Positions 7,473 to 14,631 of a stretch of DNA of 15,630 nt are shown here, piece after piece. The position numbers and the translations under genes are program-made. Position 1 is the stretch's first letter, and every line of letters begins with the position of its first letter. The stretch is from Vibrio sp. (GTDB taxonomy: Bacteria > Pseudomonadota > Gammaproteobacteria > Enterobacterales > Vibrionaceae), in contig SLFB01000329.1 in assembly GCA_007124475.1 (NCBI GenBank), positions 1-15,630 on the forward strand, written 5' to 3'. The notes under the pieces are model-generated. The model was not told the DNA's origin, made no database searches, and saw only the letters and a list, made by a program, of their open reading frames with translations.

Positions 7473-7474
7473 TA

Positions 7475-7672
7475 TATACCCAAACAACTTGGAGTTGCAG
7501 GTAGGCGGCAAGTGAGTGACAAATTTGTCTGGAACAAATTTGAACAGCCGTAGGCTGGCCTTTGGTGAGAGCCACGGATGGCTCTCATAATCCCTATGAG
7601 CATAGATAGACTATGTGATTGGGGCGAACGAACGTAGCCAACACCGCTGCTGCTTCAAGTCGGAAGGGTATA
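7475..7672. repeat. ERIC repeat copy 3, complete, with a 70-bp internal block
   Basis: The 198-bp element has matching inverted ends (TATACCC at 7475-7481, GGGTATA at 7666-7672). The left arm (GGAGTTGCAG, GGCGGCAAGTGAGTGA) and right arm (GATTGGGGCGAACGAACG) resemble the ERIC consensus as I remember it. Between them, at about 7520-7589, sits extra sequence with three hairpins: CAAATTTGT/ACAAATTTG (7520-7542), CAGCC/GGCTG (7545-7557) and TGAGAGCC/GGCTCTCA (7566-7587). The same block is in copy 1 and absent from copy 4. The repeat fills the gap between the convergent argO and mscS genes, where its hairpins could end or stabilise argO transcripts. Confidence 0.88.
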
Positions 7673-7705
7673 GTATCATTATCCACTGTTACCAATGGTA
7701 GATAG

Positions 7706-7729
7706 AAAAACGGAGGCCAAGGCCTCCGT
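7706..7729 (-). terminator. Intrinsic terminator of mscS
   Basis: On the minus strand a GC-rich 9-bp stem (ACGGAGGCC at 7729-7721, GGCCTCCGT at 7718-7710) with a very short TT loop leads into five T (7710-7706). It lies 41 bp after the mscS stop codon. The plus strand lacks a T tract, so it is not an obvious argO terminator. Confidence 0.85.
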
Positions 7730-7769
7730 GATACTTTCTGTCGCCAGTCGTGAAGGTCGATGACGTCAG

Positions 7770-8633
7770 TTAACTCAGTTTATTTAAATGAACATCCATT
7801 TGTGGGAACGGAATTTCAATCCCATTTTCATCCAACGCTTCTTTGATCTTATGGTTGAGTTCCCAGTAAACAGGCCAATAATCATCACTCGCTACCCAAG
7901 GTCGTACAATGAAGTTTATCGAAGAATCAGCAAGTTGATGTACCTCTACTCGTACCGCTGGATCTTTTAATACTCGAGGATCTCGCTCAACAACTTCACG
8001 TAAAACCTGTTTCGTTTTATTAAGATCAGATTGATAAGAGACGCCTATCAGTAAATCAACACGACGCGTAGCATGGCGAGAATAGTTGACTATCGCGCCA
8101 TTTATGACAGCGGAGTTAGGCAATACCACCATTTTGTTATCTGGTGTTTTTAAAATTGTCTGGAAAATATGAATCGAGTCAACCGAACCTGCCGTTCCAG
8201 CGACTTCAATATAATCGCCGGATTTAAATGGACGGAAAGTAACAATTAACACTCCGGCAGCAAAATTAGACAGCGAACCTTGCAGAGCCAAACCCACCGC
8301 TAAACCCGCCGCACCAATAATAGCGACCACAGAAGCGGTTTGAACACCAATACGACTTAATGCGGCAACCAGTACAATAATAAAGAGCGTGTAGCGGACG
8401 ATACCTTGAAGAAAATCGACCACTGCCTTATCCATCTCTCGCTTATGAAGCAGATTAGCTAATCCGCCCGCTATCGTTTTCACGATCAGGTTACCAATAA
8501 ATAAGATCAGTACCGCTGAAATTATATTGACCCCGTATTGAATAAATAGATCAGAATTATCTGCTAACCAACTATTTACCTGATGTAAGCTCTCAACTCC
8601 AGGAACCTCTATTGCCAGTGACTCATTCGCCAT
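7770..8633 (-). CDS. mscS: Small-conductance mechanosensitive channel MscS
   Basis: MscS is a homoheptameric inner-membrane channel that opens under membrane tension and releases solutes after hypo-osmotic shock. The predicted protein has 287 residues, against 286 in E. coli, and aligns along its length. Membrane helices lie at about 30-53 and 76-94, and the pore helix (TM3) near 96-130 contains the small-residue packing stretch IIGAAGLAVGLALQGSLSN. The beta domain (FRPFKSGDYIEV, VVLPNS) and the cytoplasmic cage (to PFPQMDVHL) follow. An ATG at 8642 abuts the AGAGG ribosome site with no spacing; the ATG at 8633 lies 9 nt from it and gives the better start. It has its own promoter and terminator, so it is a single-gene unit between argO and fbaA, as in enterobacteria. 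Confidence 0.95.
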   Translation of the reverse strand: MANESLAIEVPGVESLHQVNSWLADNSDLFIQYGVNIISAVLILFIGNLIVKTIAGGLANLLHKREMDKAVVDFLQGIVRYTLFIIVLVAALSRIGVQTASVVAIIGAAGLAVGLALQGSLSNFAAGVLIVTFRPFKSGDYIEVAGTAGSVDSIHIFQTILKTPDNKMVVLPNSAVINGAIVNYSRHATRRVDLLIGVSYQSDLNKTKQVLREVVERDPRVLKDPAVRVEVHQLADSSINFIVRPWVASDDYWPVYWELNHKIKEALDENGIEIPFPQMDVHLNKLS

Positions 8634-8707
8634 ACTATCCATCCTCTACAATCAATGATATCAATATTTTTTTGTTTAACCTGCGTCAGAAGGCCACAAA
8701 ACCATAC

Positions 8708-8736
8708 ATATAACAAACCAAGTATACTGCTTTCAA
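8708..8736 (-). promoter_or_regulatory. Predicted mscS promoter
   Basis: The minus strand shows TTGAAA (5 of 6, at 8736-8731) and TTATAT (4 of 6, at 8713-8708) separated by 17 bp. Transcription would start near 8701, with a leader of about 70 nt before the mscS start codon. Confidence 0.4.
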
Positions 8737-8796
8737 TCTCGGTAAACTGTCAGCTTACTCTCTAAGCTAGCAGATCCATTTGTTAATCACTAGCTT

Positions 8797-8829
8797 AAAA
8801 AAAAGCCGCCCTAACAAGGGCGGCTTTTT
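8797..8829 (-). terminator. Intrinsic terminator of the epd-pgk-fbaA unit
   Basis: A GC-rich stem (GCCGCCCT at 8805-8812, AGGGCGGC at 8817-8824) with a 4-base loop is flanked by A and T runs that extend it to 12 bp. On the minus strand eight T follow (8804-8797). It begins 17 bp after the fbaA stop codon. The hairpin is symmetrical enough to work in both directions. Confidence 0.92.
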
Positions 8830-8845
8830 ATACGCAGAATACGAC

Positions 8846-9922
8846 TTACAGTACGTTAACGGCGTTAAGGTCTGCAAACGCTTTTTCTAAGCGTGCAACC
8901 ATAGACGCTTGTCCTGCACGTAGCCATACGCGTGGATCGTAGTATTTCTTGTTTGGTGCATCTGAACCCGTTGGGTTACCAATCTGGCCTTGTAGGTAAT
9001 CATGATTTTCCGCTTCATACTTACGGATACCATCCCATGTTGCCCACTGAGTATCAGTATCGATGTTCATTTTGATCACACCGTAGCTGATAGACTCTTG
9101 AATTTCAGCTTCAGTTGAACCTGAACCACCGTGGAATACGAAGTTCAATGAGTTAGCTGGTAGACCAAACTTTTCTGAAACGTGAGCTTGAGAATCACGT
9201 AGAATGGTTGGCGTCAAAACAACGTTACCTGGCTTGTAAACGCCGTGTACGTTACCGAAAGATGCCGCGATAGTGAAACGGTGGCTCACAGCACTTAATT
9301 TTTCATAAGCGTAAGCAACATCTTCTGGTGAAGTGTAAAGCTCAGATGCGTCCATATGTGAGTTATCTACGCCATCTTCTTCGCCACCAGTACAACCCAG
9401 TTCAATCTCGATTGTCATGTTCATTTTCGCCATGCGCTCTAGGTATTTGGCACAAGTCTCAACGTTTTCTTCTAGTGACTCTTCAGAAAGGTCTAGCATA
9501 TGAGAAGAAAATAGTGGCTTACCAGTTTGAGCAAAGAACTCTTCGCCAGCATCTAATAGGCCATCGATCCAAGGAAGTAATTTCTTCGCAGCGTGGTCAG
9601 TGTGTAGAATCACTGGCACACCGTAAGTTTCAGCGACTGCGTGAACGTATTTTGCACCAGCAACAGCGCCAAGAATTTGTGCGCCTTGGCCTTCTAATTT
9701 AACGCCTTTACCAGCAAAGAAAGCTGCGCCACCATTCGAGAACTGAACCACAACCGGTGCTTTCACTTTTGCAGCAGCTTCAAGTACTGCGTTGATTGAA
9801 TCAGTATTAACCACGTTTACCGCTGGTAGAGCAAATTTGTGCTCTTTAGCAACGGCAAATACTTTCTGTACGTCATCGCCTGAAATTACACCAGGTTTTA
9901 CGAAATCGAAGATCTTAGACAT
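8846..9922 (-). CDS. fbaA: Class II fructose-1,6-bisphosphate aldolase
   Basis: This zinc-dependent cytosolic enzyme splits fructose-1,6-bisphosphate into glyceraldehyde-3-phosphate and dihydroxyacetone phosphate, reversibly. The protein has 358 residues (E. coli FbaA 359) with full-length similarity. The zinc ligands and active-site residues fall at the same numbers as in E. coli: His110 with catalytic Asp109 (HTDH), Glu174, Glu181-Glu182 (GGEEDGVDN), His226 (NVHG) and His264 in the phosphate loop FHGGSGST. The frame is open back to 9982, but MSKIFDFVKPG at 9922 is the family start and has AGGA 8 nt upstream. It is the last gene of the epd-pgk-fbaA series, 151 bp after pgk, and is followed by a strong terminator. 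A promoter of its own in that gap is possible. Confidence 0.97.
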   Translation of the reverse strand: MSKIFDFVKPGVISGDDVQKVFAVAKEHKFALPAVNVVNTDSINAVLEAAAKVKAPVVVQFSNGGAAFFAGKGVKLEGQGAQILGAVAGAKYVHAVAETYGVPVILHTDHAAKKLLPWIDGLLDAGEEFFAQTGKPLFSSHMLDLSEESLEENVETCAKYLERMAKMNMTIEIELGCTGGEEDGVDNSHMDASELYTSPEDVAYAYEKLSAVSHRFTIAASFGNVHGVYKPGNVVLTPTILRDSQAHVSEKFGLPANSLNFVFHGGSGSTEAEIQESISYGVIKMNIDTDTQWATWDGIRKYEAENHDYLQGQIGNPTGSDAPNKKYYDPRVWLRAGQASMVARLEKAFADLNAVNVL

Positions 9923-10040
9923 GGATTGAATCCTATTTTTCTGTCGTTTAAAAATAAAACGGTTAAGTTTACATTCTTGCAATCATTTGCTTACAACTGG
10001 CGCTATTCTAGCAGAATAAACGACTTTATGCAGCAAACAA

Positions 10041-10063
10041 GAAAGCGGGAGTTCCCCCCCGCT
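10041..10063 (-). other. Hairpin between pgk and fbaA
   Basis: On the minus strand AGCGGG (10063-10058) and CCCGCT (10049-10044) form a 6-bp GC-rich stem with an 8-base loop, followed by the mixed T-rich tail TTTCTTGTTTG. It lies 10 bp after the pgk stop codon. The broken T tract suggests partial termination or an RNA processing or protection site rather than a full stop, which would let fbaA be expressed differently from pgk. Confidence 0.45.
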
Positions 10064-10073
10064 CTCATCGAAA

Positions 10074-11237
10074 TTATGCTTTCGCGCGCTCTTCTAGCAT
10101 AGCGACTGCTGGTAATACTTTACCTTCAACAAACTCAAGGAAAGCACCGCCACCGGTTGAAATGTAAGAAACATCGGCTTTGATACCAAACTTATCGATC
10201 GCCGCTAGCGTGTCACCGCCACCCGCTACTGAGAAGCCCGCTGATTGAGCGATCGCTTCAGAGATCCCTTTGGTACCAGCTTCGAAGTTTTTGAACTCAA
10301 ATACGCCGACTGGGCCATTCCACAAAATGGTTTTCGCGTTAGCGATGATGTCTGCCAATGCCGCTGTGGAATCTGGACCTAAATCGAAAATCATGTCGTC
10401 ATCTTGCACTTCAGACACATGCTTGATTTCCGCTGCTGCATTTTCGTCAAATGCTTTAGCACAAGCCACGTCAGTAGCCACTGGAATAGAACACTCTTTC
10501 ATCAACTTTTGAGCAGTTTCAATCAAATCTGCTTCATACAGCGATTTGCCCACATTGTGGCCTGCTGCTGCAATAAAGGTATTGGCAATACCACCGCCAA
10601 CGACTAATTGATCTGCCACTTTTGACAACGACTCAAGGACTGTTAATTTAGTCGAAACTTTTGAGCCACCAACAATAGCTACTAGTGGACGCTCTGGCTT
10701 ATCCATCGCTTTACCTAGCGCTTCAAGCTCAGCCGCTAATAGTGGACCAGCACAAGCGATTGGGGCAAACATACCAACGCCGTGAGTCGAAGCTTGAGCA
10801 CGGTGCGCCGTACCGAATGCATCCATAACAAACACATCACACAATGCCGCATATTTCTTAGACAATTCTTCTTCGTTTTTCTTCTCGCCTTTGTTAAAGC
10901 GCACGTTTTCAAGAACAACGAGTTCGCCAGTGTTTAGCTCTAAGCCATCAAGATAATCTTTAGCAAGCTTAACTTCGCACTCAAGTGCATCTTTTAAGTA
11001 GTTAACTACCGGAAGTAGAGAGAACTCTTCTGAGTATTCACCTTCAGTCGGACGACCTAGGTGAGACGTCACCATTACTTTAGCGCCAGCTGCTAAACAG
11101 TGTTTGATAGTTGGTAGCGATGCAAGAATACGTGCATCAGACGTTACTTTGCCATCTTTCACTGGTACGTTTAGGTCAGCACGGATAAATACGCGTTTAC
11201 CTGCTAGATCCAGGTCAGTCATCTTGATTACAGACAT
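10074..11237 (-). CDS. pgk: Phosphoglycerate kinase
   Basis: This monomeric cytosolic glycolytic enzyme transfers phosphate from 1,3-bisphosphoglycerate to ADP. The protein has 387 residues, identical in length to E. coli Pgk. The N-terminal substrate domain shows RADLNVP (19-25), Arg36 and the HLGRP motif (59-63). The C-terminal nucleotide domain shows VGGSKVSTKL (near 189-198), WNGPVGVFE (306-314), GGGDT (339-343) and the closing STGGGAFLE helix. The frame is open to 11252, but the ATG at 11237 matches the family start (MSVIKMTDLDL) and has AGAGGA 6 nt upstream. It lies 146 bp after epd and 151 bp before fbaA; both gaps contain small hairpins, and no strong terminator interrupts the series. 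Confidence 0.97.
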   Translation of the reverse strand: MSVIKMTDLDLAGKRVFIRADLNVPVKDGKVTSDARILASLPTIKHCLAAGAKVMVTSHLGRPTEGEYSEEFSLLPVVNYLKDALECEVKLAKDYLDGLELNTGELVVLENVRFNKGEKKNEEELSKKYAALCDVFVMDAFGTAHRAQASTHGVGMFAPIACAGPLLAAELEALGKAMDKPERPLVAIVGGSKVSTKLTVLESLSKVADQLVVGGGIANTFIAAAGHNVGKSLYEADLIETAQKLMKECSIPVATDVACAKAFDENAAAEIKHVSEVQDDDMIFDLGPDSTAALADIIANAKTILWNGPVGVFEFKNFEAGTKGISEAIAQSAGFSVAGGGDTLAAIDKFGIKADVSYISTGGGAFLEFVEGKVLPAVAMLEERAKA

Positions 11238-11280
11238 GGTTTGTCCTCTCAAATATTGATAAATAAAGTTTTTGGAAACC

Positions 11281-11294
11281 CGGCAACCCTGCCG
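11281..11294 (-). other. Small hairpin in the epd-pgk gap
   Basis: CGGCA and TGCCG form a 5-bp stem with a 4-base loop, read on the minus strand between the epd stop and pgk start. The tail GGTTTCCAAAAAC has no proper T tract. It may be an mRNA processing or stability element; the evidence is weak. Confidence 0.25.
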
Positions 11295-11383
11295 AGCCTA
11301 ATAATTCTTCAAACTGGTTATTGATATGGAGACCGCAGCTCGATATTTCAAGCTCCATACTATGGTTCTCCATCATCCTGCTA

Positions 11384-12412
11384 CTACTCGGATGCTTGCA
11401 TTGCGAGCGCCGTATCCAGCATACGATTCGCAAAACCCCATTCGTTATCACACCAGACGAGCATTTTCACGAGCTGGCCGTTACTCACTCTCGTTTGTGA
11501 ACCATCGACAATCGCGCTATGTGGATCATGATTGAAATCGATAGAAACCAACGGTGCTTCAGTATAGTCAACAATGCCATCTAATGTACACCGAGATGCG
11601 TGTATGATGGTTTGATTTACGTCATTAACTTTCACATTTGTATTTAATGTGACACTTAAATCCATTGCAGTAACATTAACTGTTGGTACGCGCACTGAAA
11701 TCGCCTCAAATTTGTTAGAAAATTTCGGAAAAATTCTTTCAATGCCTTTGTGCAATTTCGTATCAACGGGAATAATCGACTGACTGGCTGAACGTGTGCG
11801 ACGCAAGTCGGTATGATAGGCATCAATAACCGGTTGATCGTTCATTGCGGAATGAATAGTAGTAATCGTGCCAGAATCAATCCCAAAGGCTTCATCTAGC
11901 ACTTTGATAATCGGTACAATACAGTTAGTGGTGCAAGAGCCATTCGACACCACACGGTGCTCATTGGTAAGAGTTTGATGATTAACACCATAGATAATCG
12001 TGTTATCCAGATCATGGCCACCAGGATGGGAAAAAAGCACTTTCTTGGCTCCTGCCGCCAGATGCATTAAGCCATCTGCTTTTGAGCCATACACTCCTGT
12101 ACAATCGAGAACAATATCGACTTCAAGATCGCGCCAAGGTAACAACTTAGGTTCACTAAGATGTAAAATACGAATCGAGTCATAAACACCAACTTCATGG
12201 TGTATGTACATATGCTCTTGATCATTAGTGATTTTTTTACCAAACCGACCGTGACTGGTATCGTATTGTAGCAAATGAGCCATCGCATCAGGTAAGGCCA
12301 GCTCATTCACCGCCACGACTTTGATTTGCTGATTTTTTCCACTCTCATATATCGCTCGCAAGACATTGCGCCCGATACGCCCAAACCCATTGATCGCGAC
12401 CTTAAGCATCAT
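11384..12412 (-). CDS. epd: D-erythrose-4-phosphate dehydrogenase
   Basis: Epd oxidises erythrose-4-phosphate to 4-phosphoerythronate with NAD, the first step of the deoxyxylulose-5-phosphate-independent branch of vitamin B6 synthesis. The 342-residue protein is a member of the glyceraldehyde-3-phosphate dehydrogenase family. It has the N-terminal Rossmann fold (VAINGFGRIGRNVLRAIYES) and the catalytic cysteine at 160 in SNGSCTTNCIVPI. The histidine motif TTIHSAMNDQPVIDAYH, SHPGGHDLD and WCDNEWGF also resemble Epd more than Gap. The start is ATGATG at 12412 or 12409; neither has a strong ribosome site. The gene ends in two in-frame TAG codons. Its place before pgk and fbaA is conserved, and transketolase, which produces erythrose-4-phosphate, lies on the same strand beyond irgA-irgB. 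Confidence 0.94.
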   Translation of the reverse strand: MMLKVAINGFGRIGRNVLRAIYESGKNQQIKVVAVNELALPDAMAHLLQYDTSHGRFGKKITNDQEHMYIHHEVGVYDSIRILHLSEPKLLPWRDLEVDIVLDCTGVYGSKADGLMHLAAGAKKVLFSHPGGHDLDNTIIYGVNHQTLTNEHRVVSNGSCTTNCIVPIIKVLDEAFGIDSGTITTIHSAMNDQPVIDAYHTDLRRTRSASQSIIPVDTKLHKGIERIFPKFSNKFEAISVRVPTVNVTAMDLSVTLNTNVKVNDVNQTIIHASRCTLDGIVDYTEAPLVSIDFNHDPHSAIVDGSQTRVSNGQLVKMLVWCDNEWGFANRMLDTALAMQASE

Positions 12413-12494
12413 TCCATCGTCTTAATTATTATTGAGGTAGAGATAGTAACTGATAGGCTCTCACAGCAACACCCCTACTCGTATTGATATGCAT

Positions 12495-12521
12495 AAAAAG
12501 GCTCACTGATTAGAGTGAGCC
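12495..12521 (-). terminator. Intrinsic terminator of irgA
   Basis: On the minus strand an 8-bp stem (GGCTCACT at 12521-12514, AGTGAGCC at 12507-12500) with a 6-base loop leads into five T (12499-12495). It begins 13 bp after the irgA stop codon and should separate iron-regulated transcription from epd. Epd then needs its own promoter in the remaining 82 bp, where I see only weak candidates. Confidence 0.88.
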
Positions 12522-12534
12522 CTGTTTGGCATCT

Positions 12535-14490
12535 TTAGAAGCTAATGTCTGCTCCTATCCAGTAACTGCGTCCATCGAGAACTTTACCGTGTTTGGCTTG
12601 CTTTATATCCGTGTCAGTAAGGTTATAAATACCGAATAGCAAGCGTGTTTCTTTATTTACTTGATAGTTGCCACCTATATCTACGGTTTGGTAAGCATCG
12701 TATTTATCTCCAGCGGCTCCGCCTCGCTTAATCGCGTATTCACTTCCCTTATATTTAGCATGGGTCCAAAAACTGAGTTGTTCGGTAGCGTCCCAATCCA
12801 AATTCACTGACGCTTGATGACGAGGAGTGCTGTTTAATGGGTCCCCTCGATTGGTACCACTGCGCTGTTCAGAATCAGTAAAGGTATAATTAGCCGATAA
12901 TGACCATTGCTCCATCACTGGGAGTTTAACACTGGTTTCAACCCCTTGAATCCGAGCTTTATCGACATTTTCTCGCTGTTGAATAAAGTCATGTCGACTG
13001 CCCGATGGGGAAACGCATGAATTGCTATCGCTGGCATCATCACATAGCGTGCTGATTAATACCTTATCTTCAAAATCAGTATTAAACAAAGTTAATGACG
13101 CTTGTAATCCAGTAGGGAGTTGATAGAAAAGCGCAATTTCTTGGTTAAAGGTCTTCTCAGGCTTCAGATCAGGATTACCCAAAATAACACCATCGCGACG
13201 TCCACCCCCCGTCACTTGACCCCAATCTTGAGACACTTCGCGCAGGCCTGGAGCACTAAAACCATTACTCACTCCGCCTTTTAGTGTCCAATGCTCATTC
13301 AGTTGCCAAACCGCATAAGCACGGGGAGTAATTTCATTGCCATAATGCTGATCGCGATTAAAGCGCGCTCCAAGGGTTAAAGCAAAATCCTGTGTTACTT
13401 GCCACTCATCTTCAATGAAAAAGGCACCACGCCAGCGCTCCAACGAACTAACATTAGGATTGTATTGGTTACCCGCATCATCTAGTGACTCTTTAAAGTA
13501 TTGTCCGCCCACAGTCACAAAATGATCGTCAAATGCACGCTGTAAACTGGCATCAAGCACTTGATTGGTTATCTCCATTTTACGATTTTTGTTTTCATTT
13601 TTTTCGTGGCTATAGCTCAACTGACTAGTGGTAAAATCCCAACGTCCTTCGTGAGATAACGTGTACATTGCCTGCTCATAGTCACCTTGAGATGGACGGG
13701 TAGTACTCTTCAGAGAACTGTCACGCTTTTGGCGACTTTGCTTAATATCAATACGAATGTCTTGATCGTCGGTTGGAGTCAGGTCAAAACGAACATTGGC
13801 GCTGTTCATCTCTTGTTCTGGATAATAGCCCATTTTCTCATCTTCAGAACGACGAGCAACAGAACCAGAAAGTTGAACACCGAGCAACCCGTCAATTAGA
13901 GGGCCGGTCAGTGTTGCACTGGCTTGTTGGGCATCACCCGCGTAACCACGATCGCGCAGTTGGCTTTCTAAACGAACGGAACCATTCCAGCTATTAGCCA
14001 CTTTTTTAGTGATAATATTAATCACCCCGCCCATTGCATCAGAACCGTATAATGAAGACATAGGCCCGCGTACAACCTCGATTCTCTCTATCATGTTGAG
14101 TGGTGGGATCCAGCCTTGCTCGATGCCCGGCCCATCACTATTAGGGCGTGTTTGACGGCTACCTTGTCGTTTACCATCAACTAAAATCAGCGTATATTTA
14201 GCATCTAAACCACGGATACTAATATCTTGACTCGCACCACCACCAGAAATATAAATCCCAGGCACGGAACGTAACGCATCGGTTAAATCTCTAAAGGATC
14301 CTTTCGCCAAATCGTCTGCACTGATTACGGTAATACTGGCCGGTGCATTTCTCACCACCTGCTCAAAACCTGACGCGGTCACAACCAGTGTTTCATCAAC
14401 TTGATGCTCTTGCTGAGCACTCACTGATACTGACGTAAATAACCCACACATGACCGCAAGCGCCACTCTGGTTGGATTTAATGTAGACAT
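12535..14490 (-). CDS. irgA: TonB-dependent outer-membrane siderophore receptor IrgA
   Basis: This is an outer-membrane receptor of 651 residues for ferric catecholate siderophores, powered by TonB-ExbBD. In Vibrio cholerae IrgA takes up enterobactin-type compounds. Residues 1-25 are a signal peptide (cut after SVSVSA). A TonB box (DETLVVTA) lies at 32-39. The plug domain (about 45-160) contains SIRGLDAKYTLILVDGKRQ and RIEVVRGPMSSLYGSDAMGG, typical of the FepA/IrgA group, and the barrel ends in YWIGADISF with the terminal phenylalanine of outer-membrane proteins. Two cysteines in CDDASDSNSC probably pair in an outer loop. GGAG lies 6 nt before the ATG. Identity rests on the sequence type together with the divergent irgB, the Fur box and the location between epd and transketolase, which match V. 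cholerae from memory. The substrate is inferred. Confidence 0.92.
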   Translation of the reverse strand: MSTLNPTRVALAVMCGLFTSVSVSAQQEHQVDETLVVTASGFEQVVRNAPASITVISADDLAKGSFRDLTDALRSVPGIYISGGGASQDISIRGLDAKYTLILVDGKRQGSRQTRPNSDGPGIEQGWIPPLNMIERIEVVRGPMSSLYGSDAMGGVINIITKKVANSWNGSVRLESQLRDRGYAGDAQQASATLTGPLIDGLLGVQLSGSVARRSEDEKMGYYPEQEMNSANVRFDLTPTDDQDIRIDIKQSRQKRDSSLKSTTRPSQGDYEQAMYTLSHEGRWDFTTSQLSYSHEKNENKNRKMEITNQVLDASLQRAFDDHFVTVGGQYFKESLDDAGNQYNPNVSSLERWRGAFFIEDEWQVTQDFALTLGARFNRDQHYGNEITPRAYAVWQLNEHWTLKGGVSNGFSAPGLREVSQDWGQVTGGGRRDGVILGNPDLKPEKTFNQEIALFYQLPTGLQASLTLFNTDFEDKVLISTLCDDASDSNSCVSPSGSRHDFIQQRENVDKARIQGVETSVKLPVMEQWSLSANYTFTDSEQRSGTNRGDPLNSTPRHQASVNLDWDATEQLSFWTHAKYKGSEYAIKRGGAAGDKYDAYQTVDIGGNYQVNKETRLLFGIYNLTDTDIKQAKHGKVLDGRSYWIGADISF

Positions 14491-14505
14491 TCACCACTCC
14501 ATAAA

Positions 14506-14520
14506 TGATAATGATTATTA
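14506..14520. promoter_or_regulatory. Fur box in the irgA-irgB gap
   Basis: TGATAATGATTATTA matches the 7-1-7 Fur consensus TGATAATNATTATCA at every defined position but one. It overlaps the predicted irgA -10 element and ends 15 bp before the irgA start codon, so iron-loaded Fur would block irgA directly. A shared site controlling both genes is described for the V. cholerae irgA-irgB promoters. Confidence 0.9.
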
Positions 14521-14543
14521 ATTCAATGTTAAATTATTCACAA
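14514..14543 (-). promoter_or_regulatory. Predicted irgA promoter
   Basis: On the minus strand TTGTGA (4 of 6, at 14543-14538) and AATAAT (5 of 6, at 14519-14514) are 18 bp apart. The -10 lies within the Fur box and the -35 within the dyad at 14524-14555. A weak -35 overlapped by a dyad fits a promoter that needs an activator. Confidence 0.55.
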
Positions 14544-14555
14544 TTTAAATCATTG
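14524..14555. promoter_or_regulatory. Interrupted dyad, candidate IrgB operator
   Basis: TTAAATT (14529-14535) and AATTTAA (14542-14548) form a perfect inverted repeat around a 6-base centre. They are flanked by a second pair, CAATG (14524-14528) and CATTG (14551-14555), offset by two bases. T14530 and A14542 satisfy the T-N11-A LysR-box rule. The dyad covers the irgA -35 element, where an activator could contact RNA polymerase. IrgB is the natural candidate to bind it. Confidence 0.55.
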
Positions 14556-14631
14556 AGATAGATAGACAGATGGAATAGTCGATCCCAAATATGGAACAAC
14601 GAGATGATTGAGTAATGAGGTCACTGTTATC

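Noticed and set aside
9328..9702. 124-residue open frame on the plus strand
   Set aside because: It lies wholly inside fbaA on the opposite strand, has no ribosome site and no recognisable domain; fbaA is certain there.
11215..11451. 78-residue minus-strand frame spanning the epd-pgk gap
   Set aside because: It overlaps the ends of both genes in another frame, and the sequence has no family likeness.
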